A DNA stretch of 39,274 bases from an uncultured Porphyromonadaceae bacterium (GTDB lineage Bacteria > Bacteroidota > Bacteroidia > Bacteroidales > Muribaculaceae), in NCBI GenBank assembly GCA_947575235.1, contig CANPMT010000025.1, positions 1-39,274 on the forward strand. The letters run 5' to 3'. Below the pieces are notes generated by a model, which had not been told where the DNA came from, searched no databases, and saw only the letters and a list, made by a program, of their open reading frames with translations. This document shows, one piece after another, positions 10,047-17,007 of this stretch; positions within the stretch are counted from its first letter, which is position 1; each line of letters begins with the position of its first letter. A program made the position numbers and the translations under genes.

Positions 10047-10054
10047 CAAAGTTA
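10047..10054 (-). promoter_or_regulatory. -7 element of the PUL-1 susC promoter
   Basis: On the minus strand the sequence is TAACTTTG, an exact match to the Bacteroidetes sigma-ABfr -7 consensus TAnnTTTG. No good TTTG is found 19-21 bases upstream, which is usual for promoters that need an activator. An inverted repeat (10063-10072 with 10079-10088, one mismatch) occupies the -33 region, and the candidate regulator site lies just beyond it. Transcription from here would give susC a leader of roughly 100 bases. Confidence 0.65.
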
Positions 10055-10085
10055 GCCTAAATCCGGTTATCGCGTGGCCGATAAT

Positions 10086-10111
10086 CGGACAATTGATGCA
10101 ATACATCGGAC
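10086..10111 (-). promoter_or_regulatory. Candidate operator for the PUL-1 hybrid regulator, upstream of susC
   Basis: The plus strand reads CGGACAA-N2-GATGCAA-N5-CGGAC, with the two CGGAC half-sites exactly 21 bp apart, the spacing expected for two AraC-type DNA-binding domains on one face of the helix. The 9-mer ATCGGACAA is itself repeated at 10084 and 10105. The site begins 32 bp upstream of the -7 box. The same composite at the same offset precedes the regulator gene (14121-14146), which is the main reason to believe it. Confidence 0.65.
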
Positions 10112-10150
10112 AAAGTGCATATATAATGATGTAATAGTGAGTGCGGTGTC

Positions 10151-13100
10151 TTATTTCTTGTCGACAGTCTCGTCGTCTGACCGGTATTGGCTCGGTTTGA
10201 CACCGAATTGAGCCTGGAAGCACTTCGCGAAATAGGAGGGGGTCTTGAAACCGACCATATAGCTTATCTCCGACACGGTGAACCTGTGCTGGCTCAGCAG
10301 CATGGCCGCTTTCTGCAGGCGCACGCGCCTGATATAGTCGACGGGCGCCACACCCATATATCTCTTGATAAGGCGGTATAGCTGTTTGGGGGCCATGTCG
10401 CTCTTCTCGCAGAGAAGGTTGACGTTGAGGTCGGGGTCGGAGATATTCTCCTCAATAATCTTCGCTATCCTGGCGAGTGCCTTCTCGTTGACCGATTCCG
10501 CCTCGATCGGTTTCGATTCCGCCTCGGCTATCGCCTGTATGCGCACCTTCTCCTTGATTTCAGTGCGCCCCTTCAGCAACTGGCTGATCCTCCCGAGCAA
10601 GGCCGAAGGCTCGAACGGCTTCGCCATGAACACATCTATGCCGAGTTTTATACTCTCGTTCTCAGTCTGGTTGTCAGACTTGGCCGTAAGCATTATTATA
10701 GGCAGGAAACCTAAACGTGGATGCTGTTTTATATGGCGCACCATCTCCAGGCCGCTCATTATGGGCATCATCTCATCCACTATGATGAGGTCGGGGGTGA
10801 AGGAGGAGGCTATCGCTATGCCGGAACGTCCGTTCTCGGCCACTATGCAGTTATACTTCTCTTTGAGCACATCCGTTATGAATCCGGCAATCGGTGGATT
10901 ATCCTCCACAATGAGTATTTTAGGTTTGCAGCTGTCGTCAGAGGTTTCTGTGCGGTGTATCTCCGGCAACACCTTCTCCGTGGCGGGGAGAGTCACGATA
11001 AACGACGTGCCCTGTCCCTCCTTGCTGTAGAGTGAGATTGTTCCACCCATGAGGTCGAGATACCGTTTTATAAGATAGAGTCCGAGCCCGGTACCCTCCT
11101 TAAGCTTCGAGGTGGCCGGGGCGCGGAACATCCTCTGGAACACCAGCGGCTGGTCAATGTCGGCAATACCGACACCGTCGTCAGAGACCACAATCTCTAC
11201 CTTCCCATCCAGCGAGTTTATGCCGAACGAGATTGTGGCTCCGTCGTCGGAATATTTGCAGGCGTTCGAGAGGAGGTTGGTGATTACCGATTCAAATTTC
11301 ACGGCATCCACCTCTATGAGTATCTGGGGTGAGGAGGTGTGGAAGATGAATTTCTTCTGCGGATTATTCTCCTCAAACACCTCGAACACACCTTTGCAGA
11401 ACTCCACCACATCAAATATGGAGAGAATCAGCAGATTCTCGTCGGTATCCTCAAGGTGCTGAAGTTCGAGGGTGCGGTGAATCATATTGTTGAGCCGCAC
11501 GGCATTCTCATATATTGTGTCGAGATTGCGTCGGTTCTCGGGGTCGCGGGTCTTCTCCTTCATCACGCTCACGGGGCCTATTATCATGGAGAGAGGGGTC
11601 TTGAGGTCGTGCGAGATGGTGGATAGGAAGGATAGTTTGCGTTCCACATTCTCCAGGGCAGACTGTCGTTCCTGTTCACGGAGTGTCCGCCGGTTACGCT
11701 TCCGCATATACCATACAATCCATAGAATCACCCCCGCGGCAATGAGGGCGTAGAGGGTGACAGCCCACCACGAGAGTGTCCAGGGAGCTTTTACGGTCAA
11801 GGGTATGGCCACAGGTGGCACAGGAGCACCCACGCTCTTGACCAGCACGTTGTATCGGCCCATCTTGAGGTCGGAGAAGGTTATGGTGTTGGCACCTTCC
11901 GGCATCACCACCCATCCCCCTAAAGTGTCGGAGGGTGACTCAGCCAATTTATACATATACCGCTGCACGGATTCGGGAGAATAGTCGAGCGAGCTGACCA
12001 CCAGGGTTATATTGCCGCCGTAGGGTATGGTCATCCCTTTGGTGCCGCCGGTTATGTCGGCGAGATTCAGCTCCCCCTTTCCACGGTCGTTGAGCACCAT
12101 GCGGATGGTTTTGTAATCCGCGCTGTTGCCGCTGACATTGCCGTCCACCTCAAGAATCTCGTCGGTGCCACCTAAATACACCTTATGGCTGAGCGTGTCC
12201 TCATAGACGGCCGTGTATGATTTCTGTGGAATAGGGAGGAGGTCGGGTGTGAAACTCTCACCATCGATATTCCACACATTGCTCTGGGTTGAGATCCACA
12301 TTCCTGTGCCCACTTTCCCGATGGCGAGAACGGTCTCGTCGCTGTTGGTGGCCGGGAATCTTACAATCTTGTGTCCGCCATCTTTTGTGAAGATTATCAC
12401 ACCCCCTTTGAAGGCGCACCAGATACGCCCGCGGCTGTCAGCGCACAGATGCGAGGGATAGCCGCCTGTGAGGGTGAAGATGTCATATTTGGTATATCTT
12501 CCCGTGGCGGGCGAGAAGGAGGTGAGTGAATTGTCTCGGAAAAGAAGAATCCAGAGATTCCCCGCACCATCCTTTATGATATTGTTTACCAGATTATTCT
12601 CCAATCCTATTGAACTGTTGTCGGTGTTGAGTGAACGGTCGGCCACGATAACCCTCTCCCTCCCCTTGAATCCCTCTTTATCCACGTAATGGAGGCCGTT
12701 GAGGAAACTTCCCACCCAGAAGTGGGTTTTATCCTCGACAATGGCATATACCCAGTTGGAGGTGTGCTCCCCCTGGCTATCCACCACATGAAACACGTCA
12801 AATCCCTCGTTTGCGCTGTTATGGCGGTTTATGCCGGCATCTGTGGCGAACCATATGTTATGGTCGGCATCCTCATGGATGGCGCGTATGCGGTTATGCG
12901 AGAGTGAGTTGGGGGCTTCCGAATGGCGATACCAATGAGGGGTGGCATCATATGAGAGGCGTATCACGCCGTTGGTGCCGCCAAACCATAGATTGTCGCG
13001 GGTGTCGCGGTAGATTGAATGAATCTCGTTCCCCTCGCCTGAATGTACAAGTTCACTGAGTTTTATTGTGCGCAGATAGTTGGAGTTTGAGGCTATCGAG

Positions 13101-14062
13101 AACCCTCTCTCATGGCCTGTCCAGATATTGTGTTGCGGGTCGGCATATATGCACCATATCTCGTTGTCGCCCAAAGAGAGTTCCTGACGTGAATCGTGAC
13201 GGTAATGCTTGATGCTGTCGGCGGTCATATCGAAAACACCGTCATCTGTGCCGATGAGTATGTGCCCGGCATCGCCTTTATACAGACTCTTGATATTGTT
13301 GTTGCCCGCGAGCGGTATGCGCTCCCAGTGTTCATTGGCGGGGGTATATTTGTAGAGGGCACCCTCACCCCCTATGTATATGCTCTCCTTGTCGTGCGAC
13401 TCCAGGAGTGAGTTGGCGAACATCCGGGATGGCTGGGCCGATTCCCCGTTTCTGATCTTTACCGGAGTGAAGCGCTCGCTCTCGGCGCTCCATCTTGCCA
13501 ACCCCTTGTAGGTGCCTGCATATAGTATTCCGCGGCTGTCGCGCAGCATGGAGTAGACCGATTTATGGGGTAATCCTTTTGAACAGTCGGTTATTGTGTT
13601 TTTGCCGATGTTGAAGAGTACTATTCCGTTGAGCCCACCGATCCATATGAGGTCGTCAACCAGGAGAAGGGTGCGGATCTCGCGGGTGGTGACGGTGTGG
13701 CATTCCTCAACTTTTCCGGAGAGGTAGTCATATATCAGGAGGCCGTTGTTGCTTCCGATGAATAGATGGTCATCTTTCTCGACGATTGAATATATCTGTG
13801 TTCCGGAGAGCTCACTCTCACCTACGGGGTGTGTGGTGACGCCGTCATAGAAGAAGAGCCCGCTGTTTGTGCCGAGCCACATTATTCCGCGGGTGTCGCG
13901 GAATATGCAGAATACGGCGGTCTTCTTCCCGTCGACAGTGATGTTCTTCCACGATAGCTCAGGCTCCGGCAGCTGAGGTGTGGCGTGTGCCGCGAGAGTT
14001 GCCAGTATCACGCAAAACAACGCGATCAGTGATTTTGCAAAGATGATAGTTTTCATGTTCAT
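10151..14062 (-). CDS. Hybrid two-component system sensor/regulator of PUL-1
   Basis: A 1303-residue one-protein two-component system. A signal peptide is followed by a periplasmic double beta-propeller of Reg_prop repeats (GIMWLGTNSGLFFYD, NIWFATDAGINRH) and a Y_Y_Y-type domain. One membrane segment follows at about 767-790 (WWAVTLYALIAAGVILWIVWY). The HisKA domain has phospho-acceptor His818 in ISHDLKTPL and an HATPase domain follows (GTGLGLYLIKRYLD). The receiver has Asp1096 in VDEMMPIMSG, and an AraC-type HTH ends the protein (FTVSEISYMVGFKTPSYFAKCF). The open frame begins with TTG, but the adjacent ATG at 14062 is preferred; ATG at 14056 is possible. All catalytic residues are present. 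The periplasmic part would bind a galactan oligosaccharide and the HTH would activate the susC promoter. Its own promoter carries the same operator, suggesting autoregulation. Confidence 0.95.
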   Translation of the reverse strand: MNMKTIIFAKSLIALFCVILATLAAHATPQLPEPELSWKNITVDGKKTAVFCIFRDTRGIMWLGTNSGLFFYDGVTTHPVGESELSGTQIYSIVEKDDHLFIGSNNGLLIYDYLSGKVEECHTVTTREIRTLLLVDDLIWIGGLNGIVLFNIGKNTITDCSKGLPHKSVYSMLRDSRGILYAGTYKGLARWSAESERFTPVKIRNGESAQPSRMFANSLLESHDKESIYIGGEGALYKYTPANEHWERIPLAGNNNIKSLYKGDAGHILIGTDDGVFDMTADSIKHYRHDSRQELSLGDNEIWCIYADPQHNIWTGHERGFSIASNSNYLRTIKLSELVHSGEGNEIHSIYRDTRDNLWFGGTNGVIRLSYDATPHWYRHSEAPNSLSHNRIRAIHEDADHNIWFATDAGINRHNSANEGFDVFHVVDSQGEHTSNWVYAIVEDKTHFWVGSFLNGLHYVDKEGFKGRERVIVADRSLNTDNSSIGLENNLVNNIIKDGAGNLWILLFRDNSLTSFSPATGRYTKYDIFTLTGGYPSHLCADSRGRIWCAFKGGVIIFTKDGGHKIVRFPATNSDETVLAIGKVGTGMWISTQSNVWNIDGESFTPDLLPIPQKSYTAVYEDTLSHKVYLGGTDEILEVDGNVSGNSADYKTIRMVLNDRGKGELNLADITGGTKGMTIPYGGNITLVVSSLDYSPESVQRYMYKLAESPSDTLGGWVVMPEGANTITFSDLKMGRYNVLVKSVGAPVPPVAIPLTVKAPWTLSWWAVTLYALIAAGVILWIVWYMRKRNRRTLREQERQSALENVERKLSFLSTISHDLKTPLSMIIGPVSVMKEKTRDPENRRNLDTIYENAVRLNNMIHRTLELQHLEDTDENLLILSIFDVVEFCKGVFEVFEENNPQKKFIFHTSSPQILIEVDAVKFESVITNLLSNACKYSDDGATISFGINSLDGKVEIVVSDDGVGIADIDQPLVFQRMFRAPATSKLKEGTGLGLYLIKRYLDLMGGTISLYSKEGQGTSFIVTLPATEKVLPEIHRTETSDDSCKPKILIVEDNPPIAGFITDVLKEKYNCIVAENGRSGIAIASSFTPDLIIVDEMMPIMSGLEMVRHIKQHPRLGFLPIIMLTAKSDNQTENESIKLGIDVFMAKPFEPSALLGRISQLLKGRTEIKEKVRIQAIAEAESKPIEAESVNEKALARIAKIIEENISDPDLNVNLLCEKSDMAPKQLYRLIKRYMGVAPVDYIRRVRLQKAAMLLSQHRFTVSEISYMVGFKTPSYFAKCFQAQFGVKPSQYRSDDETVDKK

Positions 14063-14081
14063 CAAGGTTATTAACTCTTTG

Positions 14082-14089
14082 CAAAATTA
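14082..14089 (-). promoter_or_regulatory. -7 element of the PUL-1 regulator gene promoter
   Basis: The minus strand reads TAATTTTG, matching TAnnTTTG, with CTTG 19 bases upstream as a -33-like element. An inverted repeat GTTAC/GTAAC (14102-14116) lies around the -33 region, in a similar place to the dyad in the susC promoter. The start codon of the regulator is about 20 bases downstream. Confidence 0.6.
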
Positions 14090-14120
14090 CAAAATCCGGC
14101 AGTTACATCAAGTAACATAC

Positions 14121-14146
14121 CGGACAAAGGATGCAACAAAACGGAC
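14121..14146 (-). promoter_or_regulatory. Candidate autoregulatory operator of the PUL-1 hybrid regulator
   Basis: This is the second copy of the composite CGGACAA-N2-GATGCAA-N5-CGGAC, with half-sites 21 bp apart. It begins 32 bp from the end of the -7 box, exactly as in front of susC. It lies in the 93-base gap between the PUL-2 GH76 stop and the regulator start. Confidence 0.62.
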
Positions 14147-14155
14147 TTAAAAGTT

Positions 14156-15778
14156 TTACTTGCAGAGGCGATGGTTGCGGATGTAGAGACCGTCGGGAAT
14201 CTCCTGTAGGCGACGTCCCTGGAGGTCGTAGATGGCGTTGGAGTCGTGGAAGGCACCGTCGTGGATTGCGCCGTCGCAGTCGGTATCGGTTTGCACCATG
14301 TTGACACCGGCTGTCTTGCTCTGGCGCAGCGAGAGGAGGGCGTATTCCGAGGCGAAGGCAAACTGGTGGAAAGCTTTGCTGCGCGTCTCACTCCCCCAGC
14401 CATCGATCAGGTGGATGGGTAACGACCCTGAACGGTTGTAGTTCTCCCAGGCATAGTCGAGATTGTTCTGTGTCGATTCAAGCGCGGTGGTCGCGGAGGT
14501 GTTGTCGGCCCACTTCTCGGCGTCGGCCATGGCTCGGATAAGTACATCGTTAAACCAGGTGTTGAAGCCGTTCTCAGCGGTGGCGTCAGTATTGAATTCA
14601 TAGCTCTTCTGTGCCCTGACGTATCGGGCGAAGTTGCTGATTGATGCGCGTGCCGAGAGTGTTATGTCATCGCGGAGCATCGCAGTGAGTCGGTCGATGT
14701 CGACACCTGCGGTGTGGGCATTCGCGAAATCCGGCAATTCCCCCTCATACTCCTCCAGATAGTCGAGCAGGGAGGCGGCCCCGCCGATCATTGTGCCGGT
14801 ATTGTAAGAGAAGAATGTGCCTGTGCGTCCGCCACAGTCTACATGCTGACGGTAACCGCGCGATACCTTTATGGTGTTGTCGGCACCCATCATATCGTAA
14901 TATACCCCCTTGCCATCAGCTAAGTTGACCTTCTGCCAGTCATAGACACGGAGGGCAAAGTCAAGATAGAGAGCCGAACGGTCAACGGTGACGTTGGCCA
15001 CAGCGTTTGATTCGTCGCGGTAATAATATTCGGTCTCCTCGCCGAAGTCTCCGTAAATCTCGGCCAGCCATACCAGAGGCTGTATTATTGGGGCGTTGCT
15101 GCAGGCATGTTTCGAATTGTAGCCCGGACCCCAGGTTATACCGCCATATTCATTCCCTTCGGCATCGCGCCAGCAGTCCCAGCCGGCCAGCACATAGTCG
15201 GTGAGGTGAGTGGCTGTCAGAAGCCATTCCTCATTGCCGGTGAGACGGTAGGCCCGTATCAGCTCACGGGCAATCCACATCTGGTCGTCATACACATTCA
15301 GGATTCCGCTCACATTCGCCTGACCCGGCTCCCCTCCGCGAGGCACCGCATATGGTTGCCACTCCTTGTTGCAGGCATAAGCGGAGAGACGGAGATTGCC
15401 GCGATACCAGTCGAGGTTGTCGATCAGCAGGGCGAGACGTACGGCATACTTCTCATGGTTCTCCTCATAGAGAAGAGGGTTGGTGTCGCGCACGGCGTCA
15501 AGCGCCTCCAGCAGAGAGCAGTGGGCCTCGATAGCCGCCGTGTAAGGCCATACGTCAGCAATGCCGTAGCGGTTGCCGGTCATGGTGTCGTAGCTGTCGG
15601 CGAGCATTAGGTTCTCATCCGGGCCATAGATTGAATGGTCCCATGCGGCGTCAAGGATTTGGGCGGCGCGTTCTATATCGCGCACGGCCATTTCGGAATT
15701 ATCCTGAGCGGAGGTCTCAAAACAAGTAGTGGCGCAGAGCGCCACTACTGTTGTCATAAGCAAAGATCTCATATTCAT
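14156..15778 (-). CDS. GH76 family glycanase (probable alpha-1,6-mannanase)
   Basis: A 540-residue family GH76 protein; characterised members hydrolyse alpha-1,6-mannan backbones. The signal peptide ends near ETSAQ without a convincing lipobox. The (alpha/alpha)6 barrel carries the paired catalytic aspartates Asp164-Asp165 in NVYDDQMWIA, and the typical segment WGPGYNSKHACSNAP follows. The last 27 residues (AIYDLQGRRLQEIPDGLYI and beyond) resemble the end of type IX secretion sorting domains, though the full domain of about 70-100 residues is not apparent. It overlaps the upstream DUF1735-type gene by one base (TGATG), so translation is coupled. It is the last gene of PUL-2; no terminator is visible before the PUL-1 regulator. 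The family is firm; endo versus exo action and exact substrate are not determined. Confidence 0.9.
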   Translation of the reverse strand: MNMRSLLMTTVVALCATTCFETSAQDNSEMAVRDIERAAQILDAAWDHSIYGPDENLMLADSYDTMTGNRYGIADVWPYTAAIEAHCSLLEALDAVRDTNPLLYEENHEKYAVRLALLIDNLDWYRGNLRLSAYACNKEWQPYAVPRGGEPGQANVSGILNVYDDQMWIARELIRAYRLTGNEEWLLTATHLTDYVLAGWDCWRDAEGNEYGGITWGPGYNSKHACSNAPIIQPLVWLAEIYGDFGEETEYYYRDESNAVANVTVDRSALYLDFALRVYDWQKVNLADGKGVYYDMMGADNTIKVSRGYRQHVDCGGRTGTFFSYNTGTMIGGAASLLDYLEEYEGELPDFANAHTAGVDIDRLTAMLRDDITLSARASISNFARYVRAQKSYEFNTDATAENGFNTWFNDVLIRAMADAEKWADNTSATTALESTQNNLDYAWENYNRSGSLPIHLIDGWGSETRSKAFHQFAFASEYALLSLRQSKTAGVNMVQTDTDCDGAIHDGAFHDSNAIYDLQGRRLQEIPDGLYIRNHRLCK

Positions 15779-16839
15779 CAGAATATAATCTGGTCCTCCT
15801 CCGGCATCTGGGTATTGAGCTTGCGCTCCATAGCCATGTTACCCTGAACATTATATGTGATCGGGGCATCCGGGGCCGACTTATAGTCATCGAATGTATA
15901 GTCTATATCGTTCACAATCACCGTGCGGCGCATGATATAGGTCTGCACCTCGTCATCCTGCTCAATGATGGTGAATGTAGCTGTCTTGTTCTGCACGAAG
16001 TTCATGTCCGGATTGTCAGCCCACATTGTGACAGTGCCACGGGTTCCACCCGCGGTAGCGGGCTCGAAGCGGGCATACACCTTGAAGTCCTTGCGGAGCT
16101 GGCTGTCCTCATCGAAGGTGCCGGCATAGAAGAACACTGTATTGTGGTCAACGACATAAGCGTCGACAGTGGTCATTGCACCCGGCTCAGTGTCGGTTAC
16201 ACCACCTGATACGATGTAGAAACGTACGTTGGTTGCCTGGTATTCACCCGAATAATCGGTATAAGGGAGAACACGCAGCATTGCAGTGGCATAGTTCTTA
16301 CGCGGGTTGCGGAGATATCCGTAATCGCCATTCTTGTCCTCAACCTTGAGGGGAAGAACGTAACGGTCAGAGAGGTCGATACCTTTGAAGTTGAACTGGA
16401 TGTTGAGTAATGCGATATCCTCACCCTTAGGTATATTCACCACTTCGGGGAATTTCGCATACTCTATCATATTCTGATACCAGAGCTCTGTACGGGTGCT
16501 GAAACGCTCCTCGTTGAGAGTTCTGAGGGTATCGGATTCAACCACATGAACGTTCAGGTCGTTGGCATTGTGGGTGGAGCCGCTCACGATGAGTGGAAGA
16601 TTATAGTGCGAGATACCCTCTTCGCCGTAGAGGGGTTGGCCGTTCTCATCATAGCGTGTGTAGGGGACGTAGACAGTGGTTACGCCCACACTGTTGCCGT
16701 CGGTGTCGAGAGGTGCCTTGAAGCTGACGTACTGAGCGTACTGCTCCTCTTCCCAGTCGTTGTTGCAGGAGGTCAAGGCGGGGGTCAGGCCCAGGAGGGC
16801 CAGACTCACCTTGAGTATATTTGATGCAAATTTTTTCAT
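15778..16839 (-). CDS. DUF1735/DUF4361-type surface lipoprotein
   Basis: A 353-residue lipoprotein with lipobox Cys25 (PALTSCNND). An N-terminal beta domain of the DUF1735 (BT_3987-type) class (YVSFKAPLD, then LPLIVSGSTHNANDLNVHVV, and DRYVLPLKVED) is followed by a DUF4361-like beta-barrel half (YSGEYQATNVRFYI). There is no catalytic motif. Proteins of this class sit beside SusCD pairs and act as surface glycan-binding or substrate-delivery proteins. Here it lies between susD and the GH76 gene, so binding of the GH76 substrate is the natural inference. The stop is one base into the GH76 ATG. Upstream lies the 9-bp repeat tract that separates it from susD. Domain assignment is from remembered family patterns, so moderate confidence. 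Confidence 0.78.
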   Translation of the reverse strand: MKKFASNILKVSLALLGLTPALTSCNNDWEEEQYAQYVSFKAPLDTDGNSVGVTTVYVPYTRYDENGQPLYGEEGISHYNLPLIVSGSTHNANDLNVHVVESDTLRTLNEERFSTRTELWYQNMIEYAKFPEVVNIPKGEDIALLNIQFNFKGIDLSDRYVLPLKVEDKNGDYGYLRNPRKNYATAMLRVLPYTDYSGEYQATNVRFYIVSGGVTDTEPGAMTTVDAYVVDHNTVFFYAGTFDEDSQLRKDFKVYARFEPATAGGTRGTVTMWADNPDMNFVQNKTATFTIIEQDDEVQTYIMRRTVIVNDIDYTFDDYKSAPDAPITYNVQGNMAMERKLNTQMPEEDQIIF

Positions 16840-16888
16840 TGTATTATAGTTTTTTCAGTTTTTATAAGTTTTCTCTGGGGCCTCTAAG

Positions 16889-16970
16889 TTCTCTGAGCTC
16901 TCTGAGGGCCTCTGAGCTCTCTGAGCTCTCTGAGCTCTCTGAGCTCTCTGAGTTCTCTGAGTTCTCTGAG
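16889..16970 (-). repeat. Nine-unit 9-bp tandem repeat between susD and the DUF1735 gene
   Basis: The plus strand is an almost uninterrupted run of 9-bp units CTCTCTGAG or TTCTCTGAG, with one 10-base unit (GGCCTCTGAG at 16907-16916). It lies in the gap between the leftward susD (stop 17008) and the next gene (start 16839). The mRNA reads as GARCTCAGA repeats. Each unit contains CTCWGAG, which is self-complementary apart from its centre, so alternative hairpins are possible. A related tract lies on the other side of susD at 19219-19299. Confidence 0.9.
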
Positions 16971-16981
16971 GGCTCTTTGAG

Positions 16982-17006
16982 CTCAGAGGGCTTTGGGCCC
17001 TCTGAG
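16982..17006 (-). promoter_or_regulatory. GC-rich hairpin directly after the susD stop (PUL-2)
   Basis: CTCAGAGGGC (16982-16991) and GCCCTCTGAG (16997-17006) form a perfect 10-bp stem with a 5-base loop. It begins two bases after the susD TAA in the leftward transcript. No U-tract follows, so it is more likely an mRNA stability, processing or partial attenuation element than a full terminator. Confidence 0.6.
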
Positions 17007-17007
17007 A

